Of a stretch of DNA of 25,902 bases, positions 1-11,310 are shown piece by piece (position 1 is the stretch's first letter; each line of letters starts with the position of its first letter). Made by a program: the position numbers and the translations under genes. The notes below the pieces were generated by a model. It had not been told where the DNA came from. It was given only the letters and a program-made list of their open reading frames with translations, and did no database searches. The DNA is taken from positions 291,970-317,871 of the forward strand of contig NMRA01000505.1 in NCBI GenBank assembly GCA_002633005.1, given 5' to 3'. Origin of the DNA: Phoronis australis (taxonomy: Eukaryota > Phoronida > Phoronidae).

Positions 1-322
1 ATAGGCATGTTAGGGAATCTCCACTTTATAGGCGTGTTGCTAGGGAATATTTGCCTTACAGGCGTGTTGTTAGGGAATCTCCACCTTATGAGCGTGTTGC
101 TAGGGAATATTTGCCTTATAGGAGCGTGGCTATTGAATCTCCACCTTATAGTCGCGTTGCTAGGTAATCTCCACCTGATGGGCGTGTTGGTTTGGAATCT
201 CCACGGGTGGGGATTAATCTCCACCTTATAGGCGTGTTGGTGGGAATCTCCACCCTATAGGCGTGATGCTGGGCAATCACCACCTTACAGGCCTGCTGCA
301 CGGGAATCTCCACCGAATACCA
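1..322. repeat. 30-bp minisatellite, cut by the left edge
   Basis: About eleven diverged tandem units of 27-30 bp. Each contains a GGCGTGTTG-like start and an AATCTCCACCTTATA-like end, with starts near 4, 31, 61, 91, 121, 151, 181, 231, 260 and 290. Some units carry an ATATTTGCC variant in place of ATCTCCACC. Because the period is mostly a multiple of three, open frames run through it on both strands; these are by-products of the repeat and not genes. The array already runs at base 1, so its true length is unknown. Confidence 0.9.
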
Positions 323-1791
323 GACCAGGATGGGTTTACATTTAACCATAAATATAAAGATGACGATTTTCGGAATATTGATAAAAAAGACAACACAGTC
401 TTGAAATGGGTATTGCTGCAGTGTAAAAATTATTTACAGTTGTAGAATGAGAAAGTGTTCTATAAATATTGTCAGAATAAATATTGATTAAGTAATTAGC
501 AAGATAATTCCGTTTAAGTTGCACAAAATGTGTGCATATGTATTTTTAAACCATGGGGTCAAACTTGTTTACATGTATTTTTGACGTCAAGATCTATTTT
601 TAGATGATGTTGACTCCTTTGGTTCTGGGGTCAAAGCACTCTAAAGATTCTAAACATTTTTAAGAGCAAATCGTAATTATAGCCAATAATATTACTAGGT
701 CAGATCATGTGTTTTTTGTTAGCCAATCGTTAAGTAAATGCATTATTATAATTTGGGCAGAAGTCTTGAAAATACTCAGATGGGATTTGATCATTCTCTC
801 TCCTTCCATGCACATCCTCAAAGCAAAGCTACCTTTTAAACAAACCCTCAGTCAATTTCTGACAAACATAACACTTTTTGCAATCGTATAGAACACGAAT
901 TGAATATTCAGATATACGTTCTAAAAAACAGTAAGTTTGTGGGATACACCGAACAATGGGAACCCTGGGTGGTCAATTTTGGTTAATGGGGTGATACAGT
1001 TATTGATAAATGTATTGAAAAGGCTCTCATATACACGCATTTGTGTGCCTCTGTGTGTATGTGATTGTGCGTCCTCGTCTTGTTAATTGTACGTATGCAA
1101 CTATACAAAAAGCAAATAAATAGTAAAAGAAAATCTCAGCAACCGTTGGGCCTTTTAAAATTCCCACGACCAACAAAGAGATGCACATGTTTACTTGATG
1201 ATGCGTAATGTGGAGCAATAGATAGGGTGAAATTACGACTTTTAGTTCAGATACAACAAATATTGTTGTGGCAAAAAGGTTTATGTACACGCAAAACAAA
1301 TGTTTCTAAACAGAGCCGGTATTAACTCATTGCAGCAAATGGGCACGTGCACCTGTACGCGAAATAATGCGTTTTGTCAAAAGATTTTCCACTCAGATGT
1401 CTCGCATATATGCGCATACGTTTAGACTTAGCAATTAAACCAGTGCAGGTTCCCTTGTACTGTCACCGGGTTCAATGCTGTGTATGCACATTCAATCCTG
1501 TTTGAGGAATTTTTTTGGTGGGTGGGGACACACTCTTAATACGGGCTGCACCCATAGTACACAACTCAAAACATTTTTTACACGGAAACAAAACCCCAAC
1601 CTCAGACAAGGACCCTTACCACGGAAAATTTCCAATGCAAGTGACCGAAAGGCAGGATCGAGTTTCTACAGGGTTACGTCTTCTAACGAGCAGTTAACAG
1701 TGCTTTATAATCGTCCGTGATAAGAGTGTCGGTATGTCTGTGGTTAAAGTTCTGGTTTTCAGGTAAGAGGTTTCGTGTGGTAAGAGTTTTT
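323..1791. other. Non-coding stretch, nothing recognised
   Basis: AT-rich sequence with only short chance open frames on either strand. I saw no splice-bounded exon, RNA gene or transposon protein. A TG/GT-rich patch lies near 1040-1080. Confidence 0.5.
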
Positions 1792-2117
1792 GGCTCGTGT
1801 GGTATGGATGTGTTCTCATGTGATATGGATGTGTGCTCGTTTGGTATGGATGTGTGCCCGTGTGGTGAAGACGTGTGGTCGTGTGGTATGGATGTGTGCC
1901 CGTGTTGTATGGATGTGTGCTCGTGTTGTATGGATGTGTGCTCGTGTTGTATGGATGTGTGCTCGTGTTGTATGGATGTGTGCTCGTGTGGTATGGATGT
2001 GTGCTCGTGTTGTATGGATGTGTGCCCGTGTTGTATGGATGTGTGCCCGTGTTGTATGGATGTGTGCCCGTGTTGTATGGATGTGTGCCCGTGTTGTATG
2101 GATGTGTGCTCGTGGTA
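1792..2117. repeat. 21-bp minisatellite, about 15 copies
   Basis: Tandem units of 21 bp with the consensus GTATGGATGTGTGCTCGTGTT. Units alternate between CTCGTG and CCCGTG and between TTGTATGG and TGGTATGG. The left units are more diverged (one has GTGAAGACGTGTGG) and the central units are nearly identical, as expected from recent expansion of the middle. The + strand is almost free of A and C, giving strong strand asymmetry. Since 21 is a multiple of three, long repetitive open frames appear in five or more frames (for example HTSIQHG repeats on the minus strand). This is a property of the array and not evidence for a protein. Confidence 0.95.
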
Positions 2118-2218
2118 AAAATGTGTTTCCATCAATGAGTTGTCTTGCACTGCTATGTACTGCCGTTAACAACCTGGTTTTTTAAGTATAATCTTGACTT
2201 ATTTTAGCACTCGAAACA

Positions 2219-3605
2219 CAGGGCCGTAGTAAGCAGGGGGCCGGGAGGGCCCGGCCTCCCAAAAATTTTGAGGCGTCAGGGTTAAATCGTGGCAACCGAC
2301 ATAGGCGTGGGGCCGGGGACAATTGAGAAAAGAAAGATGCGAAAAACGGATAAGAGAAAATTCTAAGAGAACATTTAACAACAGTGTATGGTTTACCGTT
2401 TGAGGACCTGGTCAGGACATTCGGTTTTGCAGCACAGGTCCTCTAAACGCATTTGAAAATGTGCGCGTAATAATTCATAATCGTACATACATTTCGAAAA
2501 ATCGAGAAAAATTGGAAAGCGAAGCTTTTGCGGAGCGTACTAATTTATTGAATTTTTAAATTCAATAAGTCAGTTTTTGGGAATGCAAAACCATATTTTT
2601 TCCAGAGGCCCCTCTCTGGCAACGGATAACGTAGACAACATTCGCTTTAATTTTTGTCGAAACTTAATATCACTTGAGAAAAATTGATAACCTGACCGAT
2701 AACTTCAATTGCTGCCCATTTCCTGATTTTCGAAAAAAATATTGATATTTTCATATTTAGGGGCCCCGCCCTTGAAGGAAGGCATTGATGATATTCAAGT
2801 GGCCACCCTTTTGTGATTTTATTGACATATTCTGAAGAGGCCGCACACGGAGAGAGGGCCTAATGCTGGAAACGATTACCTCCATTTTGCTGCTTTTTGT
2901 GAAATTGTGCAACTGGCTTTCATGTTAAGGGTCACTTCCTGCATCGTTTTGTGAATACTCGACGGTGGAATGAATTGTCACCCTTTTCCAAGCTTAATGA
3001 TGTTTAGCCTTTCATCTTAAGGTGTCCCATTTCAGACAGGCCCCTCTCTCGGTGAAGCAATTCGGGGGAAATGTCCCTTTGTCCCTCTATAAATGTAAAT
3101 CTGACACTACCAAGTATTCACGAGGAAATTTGAGAAACCAAATTCATAAAGAAATACAAAATATTCGTCCCCAGCACAGCGGTATCAAAACATTCGACCC
3201 AAACAACCAAAAAGTGTGAACAAAATACAATAGGATTGACCGCCATGGAAAGGCAGGGATTTTGAAGAACGTGGATACCACTATTTGTGAATTACACAAA
3301 AGGACTATTTCCGATGGTTAGCTATAAAATAATGTTACTGTTTCTCATAGTATCACAAGACTAGTATCTCGTTTGAAGATGGTTACCATGCACGCACCCA
3401 GCCTAAAATATAGGGGCCTCGAATTAGTAAGAACGTCGACCTTTTTATAAAAAAATCGGGTCTAAGAAAAAATAACAGGGTACTACGACCAGAGCTATGA
3501 ATTGAGCATTGCCGGTGGGGAGGAGGGGTAGTTTGGCGAAGTCGAAGTGGTTTTTACCCCCAAACCCCCTCCCCTCCAATAATTCTAGCCTTCCTACGGG
3601 CCTCA
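2219..3605. mobile_element. Possible non-autonomous DNA transposon (weak inverted ends)
   Basis: The left end reads CAGGGCCGTAGTAAGC. About 1.4 kb further right, CTTCCTACGGGCCTC is a near inverse complement (shared core GGCC-GTAG-AAG). The left end continues into a GC-rich inverted motif (CCGGGAGGGCCCGGCCTCCC) of a kind common at the ends of invertebrate DNA transposons. No transposase frame is visible inside. The flanks share only an AAACA-like string, so no convincing target-site duplication is present. The interior carries several GGCCCCTCTCT-like motifs and an AT hairpin. Boundaries and class are inference. Confidence 0.3.
2545..2568. repeat. AT-rich perfect hairpin
   Basis: An 11-bp left arm (TTATTGAATTT) and its exact inverse complement (AAATTCAATAA) are separated by TT. 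It lies inside the possible DNA transposon. Function unknown. Confidence 0.8.
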
Positions 3606-5600
3606 AACAGTATATGCGAAAGACATGACAGCCTATTACACGCAGCGCGTTGCAACATACTGGCTAATTTTCGGTGACATTTTGAGACAACCACCTCTTA
3701 CATTTGGTGGGGGCTAACTGCGGTATACAATTAAGGACACGATAACGAAAGCAAGACAAAATTCATTGTTATGGCACACATATGAAATTTTCGTTCAAAT
3801 GGCAAGTATTAAATACCTCACAATTGCGTTCTTGTTGTAGCCTCTTGCCTAGATGGTTTACTTCTCTTTGTTGTCATATATCAAGGGATACACGATGTAG
3901 TAATTCAATTTCTGTCCAACATTTGTCGGAATTTAGAACATTTACATGTGAATGAGGCGGTTATCGTAAACATTTTTCGATTACAAAATATTTTTAAACA
4001 TTAAAATTCAATCCGGCCATGTCTGACGTTCACATGCTGTTCGTATTTATAAGCTAACCAAGAATTATAGTAACCGGTATAAAATCCTGGGAATGCAATA
4101 AATATTTTATGACTAAAATTGATTTTCGTGAAACTGGTCAAAGCGGGTTTTAGTCATGTTTTAAAGGTCCGTTGCCCACGTGTTCGAAGATTGAAAACAC
4201 AGACGTTGTTTGAATAACATTTGCTTTACTTAAGAAACTGAAAAATCCAATTCTCTTTCAACCGGCCGAGGTATAGTATGTCTTGCCAGACGTTTATAAA
4301 ATAAATTGTACATCTTATACGACAAAGCATAGTTGGTTGTCTCTAACCTGACTCATTTTGAGACTTGTGATTTCGAACTGAAAATAAAAGTACGCCCGCC
4401 CTTATCAATTTCAGCCATTGTCTCGTGTTTCAGGAAGGTGTAAAGAGAAATGTAAGCAAGGTTTGAAACGTCAGGATTTGCTAAGCAGTGAGTAAAAATC
4501 AAATCCTGCATCATTTTTGCTCTTCTTTTGGCCTTATTGCATTATCCTATCCATCACGTGTTTAAATTCATTTGTATGTGTATGGATGCCCGTGGGCGTG
4601 AACCCATGGTTACAACCTACCAACATCATAAATATCATGCATATTTTTAAAATGAAAGCGAGACGCATCGTTTTTAGTCAAAACATGTACAGGTAGACAC
4701 TTACAAGATAACGGAGGTGAAACACACACATTTGAGATAATTATCAAGATTGACAAACCTGTGGCTGGTCAGTGTGTTTGTTTTTACTGCAGGTCTGTTC
4801 GATTTAACAACTTCGAGCATGTTTCGTTTTATTTCAAGAAAACTAGGCTGCGTGTTATTTTGAACTCGTTTGATTTTAAATTATGCTCAGGAAACAGCTG
4901 ATGTGTCAGACAGGTAGTGGTCATTTGTTTGGTTCCGTTTTGTTTGGTTCTATTTTGATGCAAGCAGGTCGGGCACAGTTCGACGCACAGCTGTGTGACT
5001 GTTGTGTTACAGGTAGCACGGTTCCAATCTGTGAGAAATTATGACTCGACAGTCAAGTGTGACTTAATTTCAGTTACTCTTTTAGTGCACCTCACGGAAT
5101 TGATTCTGGTTTTGCTATTATCAAACACGATATGTACCGATTTCACAAACATATAAAGCGATGGAAACGCAATCACACCAAGAGATGTGGTGCAGACATG
5201 TTATTCGTCTTGTGTGTTTTTACATCTGAGCACTCGTGTAAATGAAATATTTATACATGTAGTTTAGCATAGGACGAGCGACATTCATTGCAAGGTGACA
5301 CATTACTGTCACTGATACCGATTAAGCAAGGTGAGTACTCAGTTTAAAAAATGCTGTTGATGACTTCAAATGATCTCTTAAAGATGTCAATATGTGATTT
5401 AGACCACTTACCGTCAACTCACAACGTGTTTCGTCCTCAGAGTGGTGTTGTGGCTGAGGGGGGTTACTGCAAATCCAGAAAACGTAATTCGTCAGTGCAA
5501 GGCACATTTGGAGACCAATTTTACGATTAATAGTTCATCAAAAGAAGGCAACTTTGTTGCAGTTTGTTGATCATAGGTCTTTGTGGATAAGAGCGCTTCT
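3606..5600. other. Non-coding stretch, nothing recognised
   Basis: No exon, repeat array or transposon protein could be supported. Chance frames are short and have no family resemblance. The sequence has unremarkable base composition, with moderate CpG content. Confidence 0.5.
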
Positions 5601-5602
5601 CG

Positions 5603-5884
5603 TCATTGTAGGAAAGACGGTGAATATGAATACACTTTTTCCGACTTCGAATCGGCCTCGCACTGGATATCTGAAACATACACCGTTTCGTAGCTGACAG
5701 ATTGTACATTCAGTGGAGTTACATTTTCCTTCATCATGATTTCAGCTTTCCGTGTGTCATTGTAAAATGTGACACGACAGTAATGTTTTATGTGCAAATG
5801 TTGACTTCTTCGAATGATGTTGGGAGTGCCACGGTACTTTTCACATGGACGCAAAATGGAACTTTCTATGTGAGATATAGACAA
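5603..5884 (-). pseudogene. Possible coding fragment, unassigned
   Basis: A 93-codon minus-strand frame ends in TGA. The part from about residue 33 on (HYCRVTFYNDTRKAEIMM onward) is non-repetitive and looks protein-like. It has spaced cysteines and a stretch that loosely recalls the N-terminal region of family 92 glycosyltransferase-like proteins (a Tyr-Cys pair, then a tyrosine-rich strand ending in a cysteine). The resemblance is weak and lacks the catalytic part. No clear acceptor, donor or neighbouring exon was found, and a different minus frame continues downstream, so this could be a decayed exon or chance. Confidence 0.22.
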
Positions 5885-5975
5885 GCCATGAAAGCAATCC
5901 TTGTACGAAAGACGTTTGTGAATAGATCAATATGAAGGATTTTGATGTGGCTTTAGCAGAGTACCACATGACACA

Positions 5976-6078
5976 ATCATCGTCATCAACATCTTTGATA
6001 TCCTTATTCGCCATCATCACCACCATCGTTGTCGTCATTGTCATCATCATCACCATCATAATTATCATCGTCATCAAC
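5976..6078. repeat. ATC/TCA trinucleotide microsatellite
   Basis: An imperfect run of CATCATCACC-, CGTCATCAAC- and TTGTCATC-type triplets. The minus strand gives a methionine/threonine/valine-rich open frame that is a by-product of the repeat. Confidence 0.9.
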
Positions 6079-6529
6079 AAAATTGCAATGTAGTTCTAAT
6101 GCATATTAATTAGTGTTACCGGTGATTTTTATTGATTATTACCGGTGGTCTTTACCTCTCAAACCTGTAACTCATACACAAAGTAGTGAATGCACACTAA
6201 ATGTTGCTCTACTTGTACACGTGACGGTGTGAAAAGTAAAATTGTATAGGTATGGCAAGTCGTTCAGATGACAAACTGTTCGTTATTAATGCTGTTCAAA
6301 AATGATGTCGTACAATGCGTTCGTAAAAGTGAGAATCCCATTCATTGAATCAAATTTTGAAACCGATCAGCAGCGTCACTGTTACTCTCACCTTATAGAT
6401 GCATATAATGACTGTAGATGCTGCTGGTTCTACTGTGTTCACAACACAAGTAGGTCTTTTAATGCGTTGAGAAAGATAAGCAGATAACATTAAACATTTC
6501 TTGCCCATTTAAACTTTGAAAACTTTACA

Positions 6530-7228
6530 CAATGGTCTTGCCCTTCCTCATTTTAATTATGGCAGTTTGCTATGGGAGTGTGAACATCATAAGAATATCA
6601 AAATTACAAAAAAGGGTATTCGTATTATTACCTCTACTTGTTTAATGCCCATAAAGATCCTTTATTAAGAATTACACTGACACTCAAAATAAAAAGACTT
6701 GTATATTGTTGCTATTGTCACTTTTTTCTACAAATAAGTTCATAATTATTTATTTTCTTGTTTATTACGTTCAATATAATAACCCCTAGGTGTGTTCATG
6801 AACATTACACTAGGCAACGACATCTTCTACTCACTTCTCCTTGTACTATATCCTTTGTACAAGATTCAGTTCGCAATGCCTTTCCTAATATCATTAATAA
6901 CCTTCCTTTAAGTGTTTCTCAAACAATTTTACCCATTCATTACTTTCTGATATAAATTATGCTCAGAATGTTCGTAATGAAAGTTATGAACTTGATTGCA
7001 CTTTTACCAACTGCTTTTTGTGTATCTATTTTCCATAAGCCTTCCTAGTCTCTTTAAACGTAGTTTTAAATTGTATTATTACTTAATTTTGTAATTCTGG
7101 TTATCTGAAACATTGTATTATTCTCTGGTGGCTCCGCGGTCAGCGAACCTTTCGGGTCCTCCATAAGCGTTAATTTGTATTAATTGTATTTTTCGTCTTT
7201 ACGTGAATAAAGTGTATTGCTACTACTT
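6530..7228 (+). mobile_element. Decayed non-LTR retrotransposon (LINE) 3' end
   Basis: Short pieces in different + frames match the C-terminal part that follows the reverse transcriptase in CR1/Jockey-like LINEs. One is a LPHFNYGSLLWE-like segment near 6541-6580. Another is the open piece at 6758-6955, which includes HEHYTRQRHLLL, RNAFPNIINNLP and a final HYFL, the usual order of motifs at the end of such ORFs. Frameshifts and stops break the reading throughout. A 3' untranslated region of about 260 bp follows, with AATAAA at 7206-7211 and then a short CTACTACTT tail. The 5' part is missing, as is usual for LINE copies. The clade is not certain. Confidence 0.6.
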
Positions 7229-8392
7229 GAGTTGCTTGTAAACCAAAGATGTCCGTAGAATTATTGAGATAAATCCGCTTGTAAGTAGCGCACCTATTTA
7301 CGTCAGCTGTTTTAATTTTCTAGCATTTATTCCGGCACTCGATAGTGTGTTATTTTAGCGGAACACTATCGCCTCTCCAATACAACTGAAATGTCACTGG
7401 AGCGAGCAGCTGTTCATTGCTGTAGAAGTATGACATAACACACGGAGACTTCTAATTTGTTATCAACACAAAAACTATATATAGGTGGTGCAAAAATTGT
7501 CTTGCATGAAGCGTGTATCTCACTTTAAAGTATAAAAGACCGTAGGCCTATCTCGTGTAAATTTACACGTATGTTGCTTGTGGGAGATTCTTTTTACAAC
7601 GAAGAGGTCCAGCACATTCTATTCAGTATTGGTTAACTTCTGTGCAATCATATCGTATGCATTTGCTAGCGTAAGCCTAAGGGAAACACCTTGGGCATTT
7701 CCGTAGTCATTAAATTACACTTACGCATGTGCGAACTTAGGTGATACGGCCATTTTCAGTTTGAAAGTCACATGACTTGCCGCATGATTGAAGTCCGCAT
7801 ATGCGCCTACGACGTTCACCTCTGACGGGAAAGGTGAGAGTACGAAAATACTGGAGGCGTTCGAATGGGAAACTGAAAGCTATGCGTTCATACACGAAAA
7901 TTGACAAATATAATATCTGATGACCGTGGTACATGCTGTAATTTTGAGATATACAAGCTAAAATAACAATAAATTGAAGGAAAGCTAACCATACTCGTGA
8001 AGGTAAAAAAGTTTACCTGACAGGCTGTGACCACAATTCTAAACCATGGAGCTTATTCATACAGGTTAGTTATAACTCAAGGCTCCTGCAAAATAGATGA
8101 GGTCCTTGGTTCGTAGCCACTTGTGTCCCACGAATGTTCTGTCGAGGACATTACGGGGGTGTAGTAAACATGATTAACGGTAGCTTGAAACACAAGGACC
8201 TCCCAAGCAAATCATACTTCCGGTATTGACGCTTATTAAAGCTTAACTTCGACGGAATTTTGTTACTTTAGATTATTAGGCTAACCATATAGTCCTAGCA
8301 AAGCCTTAGTAAAATAAGAAAACGCGAGTTCAATCACGCAAGTGTAAGCCCGTCAAATGATAAGCGAAGCTGCCTTTTCGTGTCATGTTGCA
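7229..8392. other. Non-coding stretch with small inverted repeats
   Basis: No gene or known element recognised. Two short inverted repeats are visible: CGATAGTGT at 7340-7348 with ACACTATCG at 7363-7371, and the 16-bp perfect palindrome CGTGTAAATTTACACG at 7554-7569. Neither has an assigned role. Confidence 0.5.
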
Positions 8393-8651
8393 TCACCGCG
8401 AGATCCCAGCACAAACAACAAAGGTTGCATTGAATAGGGGTCTGAATAGAACAACATTGCGTGCTGGTGTTACTCGCAGCTGTTTGAATTAAAAGGTTAT
8501 TCTCGCGGTGACGTAGACAAAAGCGAGCCAAAACGCCAAACAGTTCGTTACATTTCGCAATTTATGGCACTAGTGGGCTCAGAGCGATGCTCTTAACATG
8601 CTGTAGGAACTAAATTTACATGTGTTACGGTTGAAGATAGGCTTTAATGTC
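8393..8651 (+). repeat. Dispersed ~250-bp repeat, copy A
   Basis: This block is clearly similar, in the same orientation, to 22164-22413. Shared landmarks in order are GAGATCCCAGCACAAACA, GGGTCTGAATAGAAC, GACAAAAGC-AGCCAA, TATGGCACT-GTGGG, GCGATGCTCTT, ACATGTGTTAC and ATAGGCTTTAA. Copy A is CpG-rich. It also has an 11-bp perfect inverted repeat, TCACCGCGAGA at 8393-8403 and TCTCGCGGTGA at 8501-8511, which is degraded in copy B. No protein frame and no obvious tRNA-derived promoter box was seen, so it could be a MITE, a SINE or a fragment of a larger element. Confidence 0.85.
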
Positions 8652-8947
8652 TGAAAAAGTATCTTGTATCACCATCTGACCATTTTCCACCAATATACCT
8701 ACACGTAACCTTTCCATCGCTTGGCGTTTACTTGAGACGAGGATTCCATCGGCTCGTGACGTATTATGAGTTACATTACCTAAAACTAGCTCATGCACAA
8801 AGTATGTTCAGACGCGATCTGCTTTCACTCGAGAATAGTGTACTCAAGATTGAACTCAAAACAAACAACTGACAAGATGTCAAATACAGTAACCAATGTG
8901 AAAAATTAGGCACAGAATTCGAATCACAAGTTGGTATCCTCACGTAT

Positions 8948-10925
8948 GTGTCTGCTCAACAGTTGTTACAGAACTCTCTCTGCACATCTAGGAAGATAAT
9001 TATGAATATACACGGAGCCAAAATTTCAAGATTGAACGTAAAGCATGATCATAATGGTTATAGCATTGATATTTCTAAAGTTGTTGTAAATCTATCCTTA
9101 CGTACTCTAACTGATGATGAAGCTATGCTTCTCAGCAGAGGCCTAAAATTCAGTCATCCTCCACGACAGCTTGACAATATAGGTTATAAACCAGCTTTGA
9201 AACGCTTTACCATAGTCTGCAAGGTCACATCACTTCAGACTAGAATCGAAATAAACATAGGCTGCGTGAACTATGTTATCGCTACATCTTCAACTACAGA
9301 CATCAACAGGAACAAAGCCTCTCCTCTAATGAGTTAGCAGTATTTAAAAGTCTACGCGATGACACTCAAATTGTCATTTGTCGTCAGACAAAGGGAATGG
9401 TGTAGCTATAGATTGCATCTCTATAAGATAAATTACATTGTTTCCGACCAGACCAAATTCTGTAAACTGAGACATGATCCCACTGTTAAACCTGAATCCA
9501 TACTCCAGTTTTATGTTTACAACTTAAAACGTAACAATGCCATTGATCAGGAGACTTATGACAGTATTCGCCCTACCGGCTCACAACCTGCTCAAATGTA
9601 CGGCTTACCGATAACACTTAAGCCCGGTATTCCATTGAGACCGATAGTATCCTGTATTGGGTCTTACACTTACAGCCTTGCTAAGTTTTTATCTGGATCT
9701 TGACTCCTCTCTGTGATTCAAAATACTGTCTTGGAGACTCATCTGAGTTCGCCAATGACATTAAGGCTATGAAAAAGGCTTTTTATACTGTTAGCTTCGA
9801 TGTTATTAGCTTGTTTACGAATATTCCTGTAGACACAGTACCACATACAAACACTGTTTGTAATTTAACTAGACCACAACTTCAAAATTGCTTAACATTG
9901 CTGTTAAAGAAAATCACTTTATTTTCAATGAGGAATACTTTGACCAATGTGACGGTGTTGTTATGGGGAGTCCACTCGTCCCTTTAATACCCTGGATGGC
10001 CTATTTAGAAGAGCTGGCATTTAAAAAGTGTCCTATTGATCTGCCATTGAATTAAAGACTTTATGTTGATGATATTTTCCTAACTTTTAGTCATCACAGT
10101 CAGGCTAAGTCATTTCTTAATTGGATGAACACCTTATGTAACAGTATTAAGTTTACCATGAATTCAGAAGCAGACAGTTGCATTACTTTTCTCGATGTAT
10201 TAATTCACCGTCAGAATGACTTGCTATCTACATCACTTTCTCAAGTGTGTACCTCAAGTGAGATACTTTTGTTCACAAAAAGCACCAAACTGGTCTAATC
10301 AATGGTCTGATTAATTGACTTTTAAGATATGCAGCAATCCCGACTTGTTCTACCGTGAACTTGAGTTTTCAAACAATCTCTTGTTTCAAAATGGATACCC
10401 AAAAACATTTATAAAATCTTGCACTGACAGGTTTTTACGCAACTAATTGAAGACACCCGTGGATGTTTGTCATGGGCCTGAACCGAAGAAACCATTTCTC
10501 AATCTTCCCTTGGTAACAGTAGTTGTGTGGTCGACAGGCAGGTTAGGAGAATACTTGGAGCTATTGCTCCATGTTTGCAACTTGTAACAATCTTCAAACC
10601 TGTAAACAGACTTTTGTCATTATCTAGACTAAAACACCATTGAGTAATTCTCAAGTAAGTCATGTTATGTACCAACTCAACTGTAATGGATGTGAACACT
10701 TTTACATTGGAATGACCAACAGGATTCTTTTAAAATAGCATCAGAGTCAAAGAACACTGTAAAGACACACACAGTGCTATTCTCAACTATTCATTGACAA
10801 TTGATTACACTATAGATTACTAAGGATAATGTCACCCTCAGACTCCTCATAAAGGAGGCTATGCATATAGGGTTGAATTATGCTGAGCTTTACCTCAACA
10901 GAAACATTGATTCATTTGAGCTCCA
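8948..10925 (+). pseudogene. Penelope-like reverse transcriptase/GIY-YIG polyprotein remnant
   Basis: In intact relatives this protein copies element RNA and nicks the target DNA. Visible pieces, in order: the conserved N-terminal block NLSLRTLTDDEAMLLSRGL at about 9089; NELAVFKSLRDDTQIVICR at about 9332-9390 in a shifted frame; IRPTGSQPAQMYGLP at 9566 and PLRPIVSC at about 9632; RT motif A SFDVISLFTN at 9793-9822; a GVVMGSPL motif at 9954-9977; the catalytic YVDD at 10062-10073 in a third frame; and the GIY-YIG-like segment YQLNCNGCEHFYIGMTNR at 10670. A final KEAMHIGLNY/LNRNID block lies near 10850-10905. Reading requires at least four frame changes and passes several stops. Key aspartates of the polymerase are still present, but the gene is dead. 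Confidence 0.8.
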
Positions 10926-11002
10926 ACTGTTTTGATTCCTAGTCTTTCCCCTCACAGTGCATTTTGACGTGTACCTGTACCGTCTGTTCACCACCTGTGT
11001 CT

Positions 11003-11066
11003 CCTGATTGAGTAATGTGAACTTTTACCTTGAGAATGGTTTATAGTGAATATACCGAAACGTCGC
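11003..11066 (+). other. Possible hammerhead-ribozyme-like remnant at element 3' end
   Basis: Penelope-like elements are known to carry hammerhead ribozyme motifs in their terminal repeats, with conserved CTGATGAG and GAAAC core strings. Here CCTGATTGAG (11003-11012) lies about 42 bases before CCGAAACGTCGC (11055-11066). The first string has one extra T relative to the canonical core. I could not show a convincing stem II between them, so the assignment is inference and any ribozyme is probably inactive. Confidence 0.3.
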
Positions 11067-11146
11067 ATTAATGTGTCTTTGTTTACATACGCGCTAATTT
11101 TAAAGTTCGTGCTCATGTTTGGCCAAAAAGCAAATGTGACCGGTGG

Positions 11147-11310
11147 ATATGTACAAGCTAGGTGTAGTGTGTTATATGCAACATTGGTGATATATGTACA
11201 AGGTTTAGTGTGTTGTATGTAACATTGGTGAGATATGCACAAGGTGTAGTGTGCTATATGTAACGTTGGTGAGATAAGTACAAGGTTTAGTGTGTTATAT
11301 GTAACATTGG
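11147..11310. repeat. 41-bp minisatellite, left part
   Basis: Four diverged units resembling ATATGTACAAGGTGTAGTGT followed by GTTATATGTAACATTGGTGAG. This is the same array that continues after the LINE insertion at 11707. It begins directly after the Penelope-like element's 3' region. Confidence 0.9.

Larger units (their letters stand above)
8940..11075 (+). mobile_element. Penelope-like retroelement (GIY-YIG type), decayed
   Basis: The coding body runs from about 8948 to 10925. It has the order expected for Penelope-like elements: an N-terminal conserved block, a reverse transcriptase and a C-terminal GIY-YIG endonuclease. A short 3' region follows with a CCGAAACGTCGC motif that is common near the ends of this retroelement class. 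The true 5' end and the terminal pseudo-LTRs were not found, and no second copy of the 3' motif lies upstream, so the copy is probably 5'-truncated or eroded. Several frameshifts and stops make it non-functional. Confidence 0.8.

Noticed and set aside
5841-6080. Methionine-rich minus-strand frame
   Set aside because: Translation of the ATC microsatellite.
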